From Halicephalobus mephisto (Eukaryota; Nematoda; Chromadorea; Rhabditida; Panagrolaimidae): 64,000 bases of DNA. The first letter of the stretch is position 1, and each line of letters opens with the position of its first letter. The position numbers and the translations under genes are program-made. Location of the stretch: the NCBI GenBank assembly GCA_009193035.1, contig SWDT01000224.1:1-64000 (forward strand), in the 5' to 3' direction. This document shows, one piece after another, positions 1-11,219 of the stretch. The notes under the pieces are model-generated. The model was given only the letters and a program-made list of their open reading frames with translations, had not been told where the DNA came from and did no database searches.

Positions 1-1208
1 TGAAATCCACGACTTTCTGAAGGTATCTGAATGCAAAAATAGAAATGAAGTTAACAATCGCCATAATAAGCTTCCAACAGCTCAAAAGCAGAATATTGAC
101 CGAATTTGACGTCAAGATCACGAGAAACACCAACCTCTGAAAATTGACCCTACTTGATCTTGGTCAGCTCATAGAGGTGGAAAAATGACCTATCACGGTG
201 GAAAAGTCGGAATAGGGAGATTTGTTGCCCACTTTAAGGTCTATCATCTGGTGAAGTTTGAATATCCAAAGTGGCTTCTGAAGAAAACTGTAAGCAGGCA
301 AAGCCAAAAAAATGAAGACTTTTATTGGCATCAAATTTTGATGGCTTCTCCTAAAGCCATCTGAAGGGATATTAAAAATCCCCTCCTTCCCTACGTAAGT
401 TTCGCCAAATACTTTCTGAAAATAACAAAAACCTTTTTTCTAAACTACTTCTCCGAGGAGGAGTTCGTGGCAGAAATGTCGAGAATTTTCGTATGGCGAG
501 CTTTCTCAAAATCGCTATAACTACCGTACCCCGGGTTCTTATGAGGTAACTCTGGCATCCAAAGGTGGGTCATAAGATACCTCAATTACCCACAAAAAAT
601 TAGCCTTCTAGCTTTTCTAATAAAAAAAATAAAGTCCCGGACGTATTTTTGGTACACTGTATATTCCAATTGGCAATGCTCATTTTAACTCCGGTAGAAA
701 CGAAGATCGTTTACGAGATATATCAAATATTTTTTATAAGCAGCTAAGAAAAACACGCAAGTTTTTCGCTTCGAGACTGCACGATGTAGATTAATTGAAT
801 TTCAATAGTTGGTTTTTTTATAAATAAAGAATAGCACTTGTTAAAGTTAACTGCTTTATAATTGATTTAGGTTATCTTTAAGCTGGGCTTAGGCTTAGGT
901 TTAGGTTTAAGCTTATGTCCAGAAAATGAAAATTGAAGTATGTTAAATTTTGTCGAGTTCAGTAGCATATTTTTTAATTACTTGTGTCCTACAACTAAGA
1001 TAAGTCATGTTGTATAGTACTCAATAAGTAGAGTTTAACTATAACCATATATAGTAGTTTTGAAACTGGGTATATTCGGAAGAATATCCAAATTTGAAAT
1101 CAAGTATAAAGACAATAGATCAAACTTCAATTATTTTCCATTTTTATCATTTGCACAGCAACCATTCAACCAAAAATAATTAGTTCATGACAAAGACCGT
1201 TGGCATAT
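1..1208. other. Spacer, no supported gene; telomere-like tract inside
   Basis: No coding exon with splice support is visible. The reverse complement of roughly 1-80 reads as a short hydrophobic open stretch that might be the edge of another chemoreceptor lying outside the window, but nothing upstream of it supports a gene. At 889-918 there are five consecutive hexamers of the TTAGGC type. A fragment of dispersed repeat family A lies near 735-795. Confidence 0.5.
889..918 (+). repeat. Degenerate telomere-type hexamer tract
   Basis: Five hexamers in register: TTAGGC, TTAGGT, TTAGGT, TTAAGC, TTATGT. TTAGGC is the telomere repeat of nematodes such as C. elegans, so this looks like a short decayed interstitial telomeric tract. 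At this length chance expansion of a simple repeat is also possible. Confidence 0.5.
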
Positions 1209-2284
1209 CTATTTATGGCGTTCAATGCCACTGATATGAGAATTTATGGTCACAACTTTTTGTTGTAGAGATAAATTTACAGGTGTTTTGGTTCTACAAT
1301 GAAGAAGATTAATTACTGCCTGTCGATATGGGGTAATTGTCAGGACCATTAACAATCCACCACCGCTACTATGGACTGTGATGATTTGGAAACCAATCAA
1401 AGATGCTACTAAAACAGACATTTCTTAACTTCAAATTAACCATACTTACCTTTCATTTTTCTGACATTGAAAAACATCATCAGATACAATGTAACACTCG
1501 GAACTATAAGAAAAATAAATGGAACAAAAAATTGGAAGATGAGAGAAATCAGCAATTGCTTCTGCATTCTAAAGGAGGCTTTAGAAAGAAATTGCTTTTT
1601 TTTCTGAAGTTCATCATAGGTTTTGTAGCTGAAAAAAATATTCATGCAACATACCATTGATATTTGACCTCCAGCAACCAAGTAGTAAATTGAGGCAGTA
1701 GTTGAATAAATCAGACTGTTACAAGGCTCTGTTAAATAAAGTTCAAGCATTTCCGGAGCCTCTCGCCTTATAAATGAAAGAGTCACATTCCTCTCCAGTA
1801 TACTCACAATCAACAAAGCTGCTGCAGGAATCGGGTAAATGAAAGGAACAATGGCCATGAGAATCTTCCCCCAAGTAGTGTCCATCCATTCCATCTTTTC
1901 GGAAATTACTTTATATCGGTACATTATTCCATAGATAAGAGTTACTCCTTGAAAGCCAAGAAACCAATGCACGAATATGAACTGAAGCATTTGGCCCCAA
2001 ACATAACCTCAATGTCGACTCCAGATGCCTGCAGCACAGAACCCTGGGATGGGAAATGTTGGGAAAGGAGCGGCAATTATAGTCATGTGGAAGTCAAATA
2101 AAGCTGATGCGATCTGAATAACCAACAAATAACATTTGTAAACTTTCATATTCTTTGTTGAGTGAACTAAAATGCAGTAAATGGTGAGGATGTTAATAAA
2201 GATGGAGATCATAGTATTAATGTGGAGTCGCATTCCATAAGAAGTCAAATCGTCAGAACTGTAAATGTCATACTTCGAATTCAT
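1209..2284 (-). pseudogene. SRI/SRH-like chemoreceptor with internal stop
   Basis: Seven-transmembrane nematode chemoreceptor of the Str superfamily, closest in character to SRI/SRH. It is a close paralogue of the intact gene at 3286-4373. Exons are 2284-1450 and 1408-1209, joined in phase with a 41-nt intron; the start shares the YSSDDLT motif with the paralogue. Codon 92 (2011-2009) is TGA where the paralogue has TGG, inside the conserved run between TM2 and TM3 (IWSR, stop, then GYxWGQ). Apart from that single base change the frame is open for 344 codons and ends with the family-typical PYRQAV segment, so inactivation looks recent, or the allele is polymorphic. A sequencing error cannot be excluded from here. 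If functional it would act in sensory cilia, by family knowledge only. Confidence 0.8.
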
Positions 2285-3285
2285 CTCGTTGTCACACTTC
2301 TAGGAGAAGTAACTCTACTCAAGCTAGATATTAGAAATAAAACTTAGTTCGACTTGTCTTTTACCAGATATATCTAGAATTCGTTTCTAGCGTTTGTTGG
2401 AGAACCGTCTCAAATAAGGAAATTGGATATACAAGATTTTACATGTCGCATATCGAGAAAATGACAGAAAACCTCCCATTTCCCAACTAAATTTCCGATA
2501 ACCAACTTAAAAAAGTTCGTTTTTTACTTCCTTATTGTAATTTCAATAAGTTGTAAAATTAAATATAATTCTAAACTAATTACACCCCCTTAATGATTTC
2601 AAGAAAAATGATGAGAAAGCCATATATACAACTATCATTTTATGGATTCTATGAATTGCTTCAATCCAGAAAATTAGTGACCAAAATTGGATTATAAGTC
2701 TAAGTACATGCTTATATTACATCAGAATAGTGGGAAATTCGTGTCAAAACACCAACTTACGTGGAATTACTTCCTTGATTGGTTGCTATAACATAAAATT
2801 GAATAAATTCATAAGAGAAATGCCAGTGCTTAGTCTTATGGGAAATTTAATGATGGAATTAAAATCTTTCCACAAATAATATCAAAATTCAAAATTAAGA
2901 ATACCTGTCTCTAAGATGTTCATCGACTACTTTATGAGGCAACTTAAATCACAAAGGTTTTGTGAAAAACCAAGATTTTTCAAATGTTTTCCTTTACAGT
3001 GATAAAAAATAGTTTATTCACTTAGAAACACTGTAATTCCAGTTTACTAGTAGATTAAAGCCATCAGAACGAACAAATTAAGGACCACCTAATTACTGTT
3101 ACCATAAAGAACAGGGAAAACAATATAAAACTACTTAGGTATAAGTTATATCATTTGGATCATACAAGAGCTGAAATATTTCTCAAATTTTTGGTGTAGC
3201 GAATGGAACAAAAGTAAAGTGCATGCAGAATTACCGTCCACTCTCACTATTAGCACAACAAGAGTAGTTTACCGAATGTCAATAT
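2285..3285. other. Spacer between two receptor genes
   Basis: AT-rich sequence between two minus-strand paralogues. It must hold the promoter of the 1209-2284 gene and the 3' end of the 3286-4373 gene. I see no coding exon, RNA gene or clear repeat. Confidence 0.5.
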
Positions 3286-4373
3286 TCAGTTCACAACTTC
3301 AATAGCAGTAATATGGGAACTTCTAGTTATATGGATCTTTTGTAAAAATGGGTTTACAGGTGTTTTGGTTCTACAGCGAAGGAGATTGATTACCGCTTGG
3401 CGATACGGTTTAATCATGACGATCATCAATATTGCATTTCCGGTGCTGTGGATTGCAATGATCTGGATGCCTATTAAGGATGCTACTGAAAATCAAAAAT
3501 TATATCCAATTCTAAAAATGAAAATTCACCTTTCATTTTCCGGACATTGAGAAGCATCATCACATACAAGGTAATGCTTGGAATCACGAGGAAGATAAAC
3601 GGTACTACACATTGAAGAAAGAGAGCAACCAGAAGTTGCTTGTGTAGCCTGAATGTGGTTTCAGACATGCTTGGTCTTTTCTTCATTAACTCGACATAAG
3701 TCTTGTAACTATAAAATATAATAGCACCAAAGCCTATTAGAATCTGAATCCCCGCAGTCAGATAGTAGAGTGATAAAGTGGTGGAATAAGTGAGACTGTT
3801 ACAAGGCTCTGTTAGGAAGAGGTCCAGCAGTTCTGGGGCTTCTTGTTTCACAAATGCAAAAGTCGTATTTCTATCAGGTACACTTGCAAGTATCAAGGTT
3901 GCTGCAGGAATAGGGTAAATGAAAGGAATAACGACTATAAGAATCTTAGCCCATATGGTATTCATCCATTCCATTTTTTCAGAAAGGACCCTGTATCGAT
4001 ACACTATGCCGTAAATAATCGCCATTCCTTGGAAACAGAGAAACCAATGGAGTAACATAAATTGCACTATTTGACCCCATATGTAACCCCATTGTCGACT
4101 CCAAATGCCAGCAGCACAAACTCCCGGAATGGGAAAGGTTGGAAAAGGAGCGGCAATGAAGCTCAAGTGGAAGTCGAAGAGAGCAGTTGTTAGTTGGATG
4201 GCCAACAAATACCATTTATACACACCCATCCCCTTTGTTGAATGAAACAAAATACAGTAAATAGCGAGAACGGTGAAAACCAGACAGACAGCAGTGTTGA
4301 AATGTAGTCGAACTGCATAATTAGTTAAATCATCAGAACTATAGGTATCAAATTTTGACTCTCCTGCTGCCAT
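3286..4373 (-). CDS. SRI/SRH-like chemoreceptor
   Basis: Predicted 347-aa seven-transmembrane chemoreceptor of the nematode Str superfamily (SRI/SRH type). Exon 1 is 4373-3530 and exon 2 is 3485-3286. The 44-nt intron has GTGAAT/TTTCAG ends and joins in phase at the Lys-Met-Lys segment after TM6. The ATG at 4373 was chosen because it places MAAGESKFDTYSSDDL level with the start of the paralogue at 2284; the open frame extends upstream only without an ATG. Family-typical features are FPIPG after TM2, the YRY at the end of TM3, and KPYRQAV after TM7. These receptors are placed in chemosensory neuron cilia by family knowledge; the ligand is unknown. Confidence 0.85.
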
Positions 4374-4715
4374 GATGTTTACAGCCAATACATTTCTTAA
4401 TATCAAATGTTTAGAACCAACTACAGCTCGATTTATAGTGGCTTAGATATCTGTTTAGAATCCCTAAAAAATTTAATGAAGAATTCTTTAAAAGGAAGAA
4501 GCAGAAAAGTATTTTAAACTTCATATATCGTGTGTTGAAAAAGCGAGAACCTCTACTTCTGAACAGAGCTTTTATTAATATATTTCGAAAGGAATGTTTG
4601 TATCCTCCATTAGTTTTACGACTTTTAATGGTATTTTTGTGTAATTGCATCAAATTTGTGTAGTGATTAAATTTGCTTAATTGATTTTTTTCACAAAGTT
4701 GAAAATATTAGCAAC

Positions 4716-4850
4716 GCAAACACAAGAGACAGAGCTATACCAATAGCTTTAAGAAAATTACAAGGTTCCGCCCAACCAACCCGTGCTTTGAGAGGCACAA
4801 CCAATGCGCAAATCTTTTGCTTCAACCACAGCTTGATCGATGGTTTTCCA
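4716..4850 (-). repeat. Duplicated fragment, copy 1
   Basis: This segment is clearly similar to 7318-7440 in the same orientation. Both read, on the minus strand, a short protein stretch containing IGCASQST, then Trp and Gly-Gly-Thr. Copy 1 is truncated and has no start of its own. The two copies bracket the receptor gene at 5794-7135. I do not recognise the family. Confidence 0.7.
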
Positions 4851-5793
4851 ATCTTATATACTGATTAGGAGAAAGATTGATATAAAAATGTCACTAATCT
4901 CATAAAGGTGTTAAATCAGAAAGTTTAACCATCCATCACACTTAACACAAAGAATGTAAATGTGCCTTCAAAGTTTTATTTATTGTGAAATAAAACTTAT
5001 AACAACTGCTGAGGAATCATATTCTTGTTGTTAAAGTGGAGAACGTCAATTGTGGATTTTTTTTATTCCCAATTGAAACCATCGATATGAAAGAAGGGTA
5101 TGCAATTTTGGGACAGAAATGTCACATAATCTATAAAATATAATTCCTTCCTAGAGTTTATTAAAAATTCTTTATCGAAAATAAATTTTGATTCTTAAAA
5201 GCAGGTGATTAATATGTTACGTTTTTTACAAAATTAGTTTGGTTATCTATTTTCTAATTCCAATTTTTTTTTGAAAAAGTGTAGGTGAAATCGCAAGATA
5301 AGGAGTGTATATTAGGTATATATCAAGGAGTTGCAGCAAAATTCTCTCACATCCTTAGAATTAGCATACTGTGGTGTGAGCACCGCTGTTAATAGTTGCA
5401 TTATTCAGTTGTACTACTAGTTAGCCCATCATCTTTTTTCTTATATTTAGTGTACTGTTATTATTATTTGCTTGTTAAAGACTATAAAATATTAGGTTTT
5501 TAAAATTAGTATTATAACATACATATTAAACTATTCCATAAAGAATCTATGAAAACCTACTTGCGAAGAACAAGTTCTTTCATTCTTACGTTCATTTGTT
5601 TCTCAATAATGATGAATTTTATTTTGTGGTAGATTATTTTTGGTGGAGTCAGATGGCAGCTACATTTTAATATAATAGTTAGTCATAAACTCATTTCTAA
5701 TTCTACAGGTGTAATTTCAGGTTTGTAAAATCAAAAGTTAATAAATTTGGAATTATTTTATGGTTGCAAGAATTTACATGCGAACTAACTGTC
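4851..5793. other. Spacer upstream of receptor gene
   Basis: AT-rich sequence with no supported exon. It should contain the promoter of the plus-strand receptor gene starting at 5794. Nothing recognisable beyond short A/T runs. Confidence 0.45.
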
Positions 5794-7135
5794 ATGGCGT
5801 CTCCTATATTAACTTTGGATGCACTGACTGGATATTACTGGAGACTCCAAATAAACACTGTAACTAATCTCTTTGTGAATTCGATTTGCATTTACTTAAT
5901 CTTGAAACACAGTACCGCAGCTATGAAAAATTACAAATATTACATGCTCTATAATGTGGTGTCTACGATGGTTATGGATTTCCATATTACTTGCTTTCAT
6001 GGATTATTAATTTTCTTTCCATATCCCATATGTTGCATGACAGGACCTTTGAAGTACACGAATATTTATTATTATAATGCTGTTAGTTATGTAAGTCAGA
6101 ATGAAAAACAAAAAAACTAATAATTATTCAGGACTTTATCCATTTGACCTTGAGTGCTACTGGATTATCTGTTTTGATCGGCTTCCTGTACCGTTACTAC
6201 TCTCTCCGGAACAATGTACAATTTTTCCACACTAAAAAAGCTGCTTGCATCATTGCGGTTTCTGTTATTATTTATCCTCTGCCAGTTCTAATCCCGAATT
6301 TTATGGTGTTTCAGTATTCTGAAGCGTATACTAATGATTATTTGGCTAAAATGTATCCGGAATTTCACCATATTTACTCTATTATAACTTGTTCAGGTTA
6401 TTATAATGATACCTTAGCTTCTATTGCAATTACAGCAGCTATGGTTTTGATTTTAATTGTTGGAACTTCTTGTGTCATCTTCGCTGTTATCAGTTTTAGA
6501 TTGTTACAATCTGTCAAAAGTTCCCTAACACAAGCCACCTATGCTCTCCATAAACAGTTTCTTATCACGTTGTGTTTTCAAATAATTATTCCAATTGCCT
6601 GCTTAGTGATTCCAACTTGCACCTTACTCGGAGCTCTGCTTGCTGGATCAGAAAACATGTCTTGTAAGTGAAATTTTGAAAAACAACAAAGTTTGAAAGT
6701 TCTTGCATATCGTGAAATGATTTTCTTCGAATGCAATCTTTTGATGATAATTAGCGTTATATATGAACAATATGAATTTTGTTAAAGCATTTACAATTAT
6801 ATATAGTATTTAAATATCTAAAAAAGTTATAATTTGAAACATAAATAAGAAATATCTTCTGGGAACAGTTAGTTTCGGTGTTTACTGCAAGTTACGTTTT
6901 CCGCGGGAATTTGCACCATGATCCATTTGTATTCAACTTTAAAATTATTTCAGCTTGGTCGGAGACTCTAATTCACATATTTACTCTGCACGCTACTTTG
7001 AATGGACTACTAATCATATTTTCCATCAAGCCATACAGAACAGCTCTAAAGAAGTTCTTCAAGATCAAAATCGAGGAACCTGCAATTATCGCTATTTCCA
7101 CGACTGGTATGAACCTATCAGGTGCTAATAATTGA
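5794..7135 (+). CDS. SRI-like chemoreceptor
   Basis: Predicted 336-aa seven-transmembrane chemoreceptor, related to but well diverged from the minus-strand pair upstream. Exons are 5794-6090, 6132-6663 and 6954-7135; phases 0 and 1 match at both junctions and the frame ends in TGA. The ATG at 5794 was chosen because the open frame upstream starts only at TTG. Visible family features: the LKHST motif after TM1, the MDFHIT segment in TM2, a FPYPI motif, the LYRYY at the end of TM3, and IKPYRTALKKFF after TM7. The second intron is 290 nt. It is the only plus-strand member of this local receptor group. Confidence 0.82.
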
Positions 7136-7317
7136 GCGATATATGATTTTTAAAAATGACTTGACAAGGTATTTTATAAATATAGTTATTTATTTCATCA
7201 ATTTATTAAAACCTTGTTTCGTTAACAATGTGAATCTGAAGATTAGTGAATGCTCATTTTCATACAACAATGAATATATTTGTGGAACACTTCAGTAAAC
7301 TATTAAATTACTGTAGG

Positions 7318-7440
7318 CACAAGAGACAAAAATAAACCAATGGGTTTAAGAGAATTGTATGGTTCCGCCCAACCAATCGGTGCTTTGAGAGGCACAACCA
7401 ATGTGCAAATCTTCTACTTCAACTGCAGCTTGGTTGGTGA
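7318..7440 (-). repeat. Duplicated fragment, copy 2
   Basis: Partner of 4716-4850, same orientation, and part of the short reading frame 7346-7600. The conserved block covers the last third of that frame and about 30 nt downstream of its stop. Confidence 0.7.
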
Positions 7441-7600
7441 GTCCAGCCTCCTCTGAACGAGAACCTTGTCTGATAACCAATGTATGAATAAAGCACATGT
7501 TTATGGCATTGTAGTATTGGGGGTGTGTTATTGGTTGAATGTCGATGATATGAAATCTTGGAGCTCCATGATTAGGCGGAAAACTGTTGGTTCCTACCAT
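7346..7600 (-). CDS. Uncharacterised short ORF, 84 aa
   Basis: Open minus-strand frame from ATG at 7600 to TAA at 7346-7348. I do not recognise the protein. It is mildly acidic in its C-terminal half, with a run of small and acidic residues followed by IGCASQST and Trp-Leu-Gly-Gly-Thr. Its last 24 codons are matched, with about nine substitutions, by the copy at 4716-4850. That could mean a conserved terminal exon of a duplicated gene or two relics of one mobile sequence. No signal peptide or membrane segment is seen. It could equally be a pseudogene fragment next to the retrotransposon that follows. Confidence 0.3.
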   Translation of the reverse strand: MVGTNSFPPNHGAPRFHIIDIQPITHPQYYNAINMCFIHTLVIRQGSRSEEAGLTNQAAVEVEDLHIGCASQSTDWLGGTIQFS

Positions 7601-7679
7601 TAGCAATTAAGCCTGTTTATCTTAACATAAGCATAAAACATAGAGAAAAAAGGTCCTCGTTTGATCGAAGTCAAACTCG

Positions 7680-9517
7680 AGCCAAATTGGAGTTGGATTT
7701 TCTCAAAGGCTGACTCTTTTTGATACTCTAGTCTCACCTCCCAGACGTCGGCTGACTGGGTGGAGCTTTGGGCATCCTATCTGGGCCGTCTGCGGTTTAA
7801 CTCCAATCTTTATGCCTACACAAGTCTACGCCCCAACGACCAACTACGATGACGAAGACGTGGAGACCTCGGTAGATAACGCAAGAAGAACAAAGATCGT
7901 GATCGGGGATCTCAACGCCAAAGTCGGAAGCCGAGAAAATGGTGAGTCTTTTGTTGGTCTACATGCCTACAGCGGAAGAAATGAAGCTGGACAGCGTCTA
8001 GCAGCTTTTTATGAAAACAAGAAGTTGTACGTGGGTAACTCCTACTTCCAAAAGAAAGAGAACAAAAGATAGACCTGGATATCCCCCAAACTCCACCATG
8101 AAGGCAGAGATCAACTACATTCTTTGCTCAAACAGGCGTATGCTCCTTGATGTTGGAGTGGTTACCCTCATGAAGACGTTGAGCGACCATTGACTACTAC
8201 GCGCCAAGATCATGATCGGAGACCGACTGCTAAAGATGTCAAGGAAACCTGACTCGCTTTGGAAGATCAACGATGAAGCTTACAAGACGCAGATCGCATT
8301 CAAGAACTGGAAGTATGACGAGGATCCAATCGAGGATTATAACCTATTCATGAAGCAACTCAGAGAGTGCAAGCGTGAAGCTCAAGCACCCTCAGGGAAT
8401 CATCAACAACTACGGATGAGTAGCGAGACCAGGAAGTTGCTGAAGGAATACTCCCAAATGAAGCGGGATTCACAAAGAGCTGTAGAACGCTGCGTACTTG
8501 GAAAGGTTTGCCGGATGAAACTGAAAGAAGACCTGGAGAAGTACCGGTGCCAAAGGCTAAGGGATGCTGCTGAAACAAGACGTAGTGTGAAGCAAGCCCA
8601 ACGAGATCTCTCCCAGAAGCAAGTCATGATGACAAGGCACAAGAAGTCTGACGAAACTATCCTGACGACAAACTGGTCCATCGAGCATGCAGTGAAGGAG
8701 TTCTACACTGATCTGTTCTCTTCAAAACAGTCAGTGGAAGCTCCGGATCTATGGGACGAGGATATGGCCGACATACTCCCAGGCGAAGAGCGGCAAAGCT
8801 CCCGGACCTGACAATATTACTATTGAGGATCTGAAGCTAGTCGGTTCTATCATAACGACTGTGCTAGCCAAGAAATTCAATGTGTATCTGAGGAATGGAA
8901 TCCCTCCTCAATAGAAGAAGTCGAGAACGGTCCTCATTCACAAGAAGGGTGATCGCGAGTTGTTGAAGAACTACCGCCCGATCTGCCTCCTGTCTCAGGT
9001 CTACAAGGTGTTCACCAGAATACTTCTGAACAGAATGGAGCTCACCCTCAACGCAGAGCAGCCTATGGAACAAGCCGGATTCCGGAGTGGTTTCTCTACT
9101 ATGGACCACATACATGTCGTCAATCAACTCATCGAGAAGTGCCATGAATTCCAGATGCCCCTAATTCTGGTTTTCGTCGACTACGAGAAGGCTTTCGACA
9201 CAGTAGAATCTAACGCTCTCCTGCATGCTCTGAAGAACCAAGGAATACCTCCAGGATACATCCGGACGCTGAAGAACATCTACGACGGTTGCAGTACTTC
9301 AATCAAGCTGTTCGACAACGAAATTGAAGTGCCGATAAGAAGAGGAGTAAGGCAGGGAAATACTATCAGCCCGAAACTCTTCACAGCCGTCATGGAGGAA
9401 ATATTCCGGAGTCTAAAATGGGAAGACCGAGGACTCAACATCATTGGGGCAGAAACTGAGCCATCTCCGTTTCGTCGACGACATCACTATTTCCATTGTT
9501 ATCGCTTATTAAAGTGA
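7680..9517 (+). mobile_element. Decayed RTE-type non-LTR retrotransposon
   Basis: Three consecutive plus-strand blocks match the layout of an RTE-clade element. They are the C-terminal part of an endonuclease (about 7700-8190, with the QVYAPT and GDLNAKVG motifs), a basic linker (8212-8811), and a reverse-transcriptase palm/finger region (about 8790-9517, with [15 protein letters not shown] and [11 protein letters not shown]). The blocks are separated by stops and frameshifts. The N-terminal endonuclease catalytic part and everything after the RT active site are missing. The active-site segment lies in a different frame from the preceding RT block and reads FVDD rather than the usual F/Y-A-D-D. 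The element is therefore dead. The family assignment is from motif order and spacing only. Confidence 0.85.
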
Positions 9518-10206
9518 CATAGGACATGAGCTAGCTCCTGCTGCGGTATTTTCTGAAATTATGGCAAGAGGGTGTTTGTTGTTGTATGAACTTGATTACT
9601 CCAGATAATAGTTATTATTGTGTTTAGATTGTTCGTTTCGATTTTATATATCGTTTAGAATAAAAAAGTGAACTCTCGGTAGTCTAGTCTGTGCTACAGC
9701 ATAAAGAACAAGGGTATCTTTTTCGCTTCTGTATATAGCAAGCAGTCAATCAACGAACGAAGAAAAAATTCATTCCTAAGAAGTTCAGAGCTTCATTAAT
9801 AAGAGGATTGGGAGACATTTTCGAGAAGTTGGAAAATTCATTGATAAGAGGTTAGTTTAAAGACCCAGGAGTTCATTTTCACAGAAATTCACTTGAATAA
9901 CGGATTCATTTTCTGTTTGAAATCTGTAGGAAAGATAGAATCTCACAGACACACAACACGACAACAATGTCAATTCCACGAGAATTTTTATAAAGATTCT
10001 CAATGGAAATTTCAATGAAAATATGGCCACGTGACACTGGTTATGATTTTAAACTTGATTAGATCACCGGTTTTAATTGTTTTGATGTTGTTATGTTCGC
10101 CAAACAAGGCAACAAACCAGAATTTTATTTTCTTGAATTTATATTCATTGAGAAAAGTTGATAGTTTTACGCTCTGCAGTCGTCTGCGCGAGCCTCACTC
10201 CAGCCG
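9518..10206. other. Spacer with possible promoter
   Basis: No coding exon seen. A CACGTG E-box lies at 10028-10033, about 175 nt before the ATG of the secreted-protein gene. Two near copies of a CATTRATAAGAGG word occur near 9793 and 9836. Confidence 0.4.
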
Positions 10207-10551
10207 ATGATTAATTATATTCTTCTTTTTATTTTCCTTTTCAATTTCACTTCAGGTGAGTTAATTGTAGACAATAATTAACTTTTTATTTGAATATATT
10301 TAGGGTTTTCGACTGTTAGGTCATTTGGAAATAGAAATTGCATCAGGTTAGAAAAAGAACCATATATTTATTGCGAAATCAGAGGAGATTCTAATAAAAC
10401 AGTTGACGGAATTGGTAATAATTCTTCAGAAACCATTACTACAAGTGATTTTGATGAGGAAACTACAACAACTTCTCCAGAAGATTATGAAATCAAGAAA
10501 GGTCGGTTTACAGTTTCATATATCAAGCCTAACCGACGTGGAAGAATCTAG
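10207..10551 (+). CDS. Small secreted protein, 98 aa
   Basis: Two-exon gene missed by single-frame scanning. Exon 1 (10207-10255) encodes a classical signal peptide, a hydrophobic stretch of about 15 residues ending Asn-Phe-Thr-Ser. A 48-nt GTGAGT...TTTAG intron follows in phase 1, then exon 2 (10304-10551) ending TAG. The mature part has two Cys, two N-glycosylation sites (Asn-Lys-Thr, Asn-Ser-Ser), an acidic Thr-rich stretch (around residues 58-75) and a basic tail. I do not recognise the family. An alternative is that exon 2 splices out at a weak GT inside its 3' half (phase 1) into the exon starting at 11220, which would give one longer secreted protein. Confidence 0.55.
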
Positions 10552-10656
10552 TCCGCCAAAGCTTAGCCACCTCAGAGTGCAATTCTAAAGTGAAAAATCC
10601 TGCATATCAATTATCTGAATCACTGTAGCTGGGAAACATTTGCGTTATTATTTTTC

Positions 10657-10770
10657 CGTATATCGTCGGTATACCGAACAGACCTAATATCCTTCATCTT
10701 CCACGTGGTTTTGGGACGAAAAACCACGCTTACCAACCAACTGCACTAATGTACTCAAAAACCAATTGTT
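10657..10770 (+). repeat. Dispersed repeat family A copy
   Basis: Contains the family words TATATC, CCTAATATC, a CACGYGGT block and GACGAAAAACCACGC in the same order as copies near 47570 and 61785. Not coding. Confidence 0.55.
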
Positions 10771-11219
10771 GTGTTCATTTTCAATTATTATAGATGTCAA
10801 CATAAGATACCCTTAAGACACGACCATCAGACATTAAATAATTCATGGCAATAAAGTTTAGCGCAGTTTTAATAACTTTGAGGATCTCTCAACTGCTACC
10901 GTAACTTGTTCATCTTCTTAAATTGAATGGCATTGGAATTTCAATAGATCCCTGGAATCTGCTACTTTTTGGCATCTTTGTTTTTTGCGACTGAGCTCCC
11001 TTGCTCGTTCATTGACGGACGGTTCAAGGAATAAAATGATAAATCTGAGTCGTCAATGAAGCTTTGTTGTTGACCCATTTGTGTGACTTTTGGTTTTTTG
11101 CAACGCGAATGCAAAATTGCAAAATAATATTGTTGTTTATGTATTGTTAGTTGCTGAATAATCCAATATACTTCCCTGTCATCCAAAACAACACTAATCC
11201 TGTTAATTTTTGTTTTTAG

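Noticed and set aside
1..80. Possible end of another chemoreceptor on the minus strand
   Set aside because: Hydrophobic open stretch is too short and unsupported by neighbouring exons.
10962..11186. Minus-strand ORF of 74 codons
   Set aside because: No ATG in frame, no splice support, Gln/Ser-rich composition without family resemblance.
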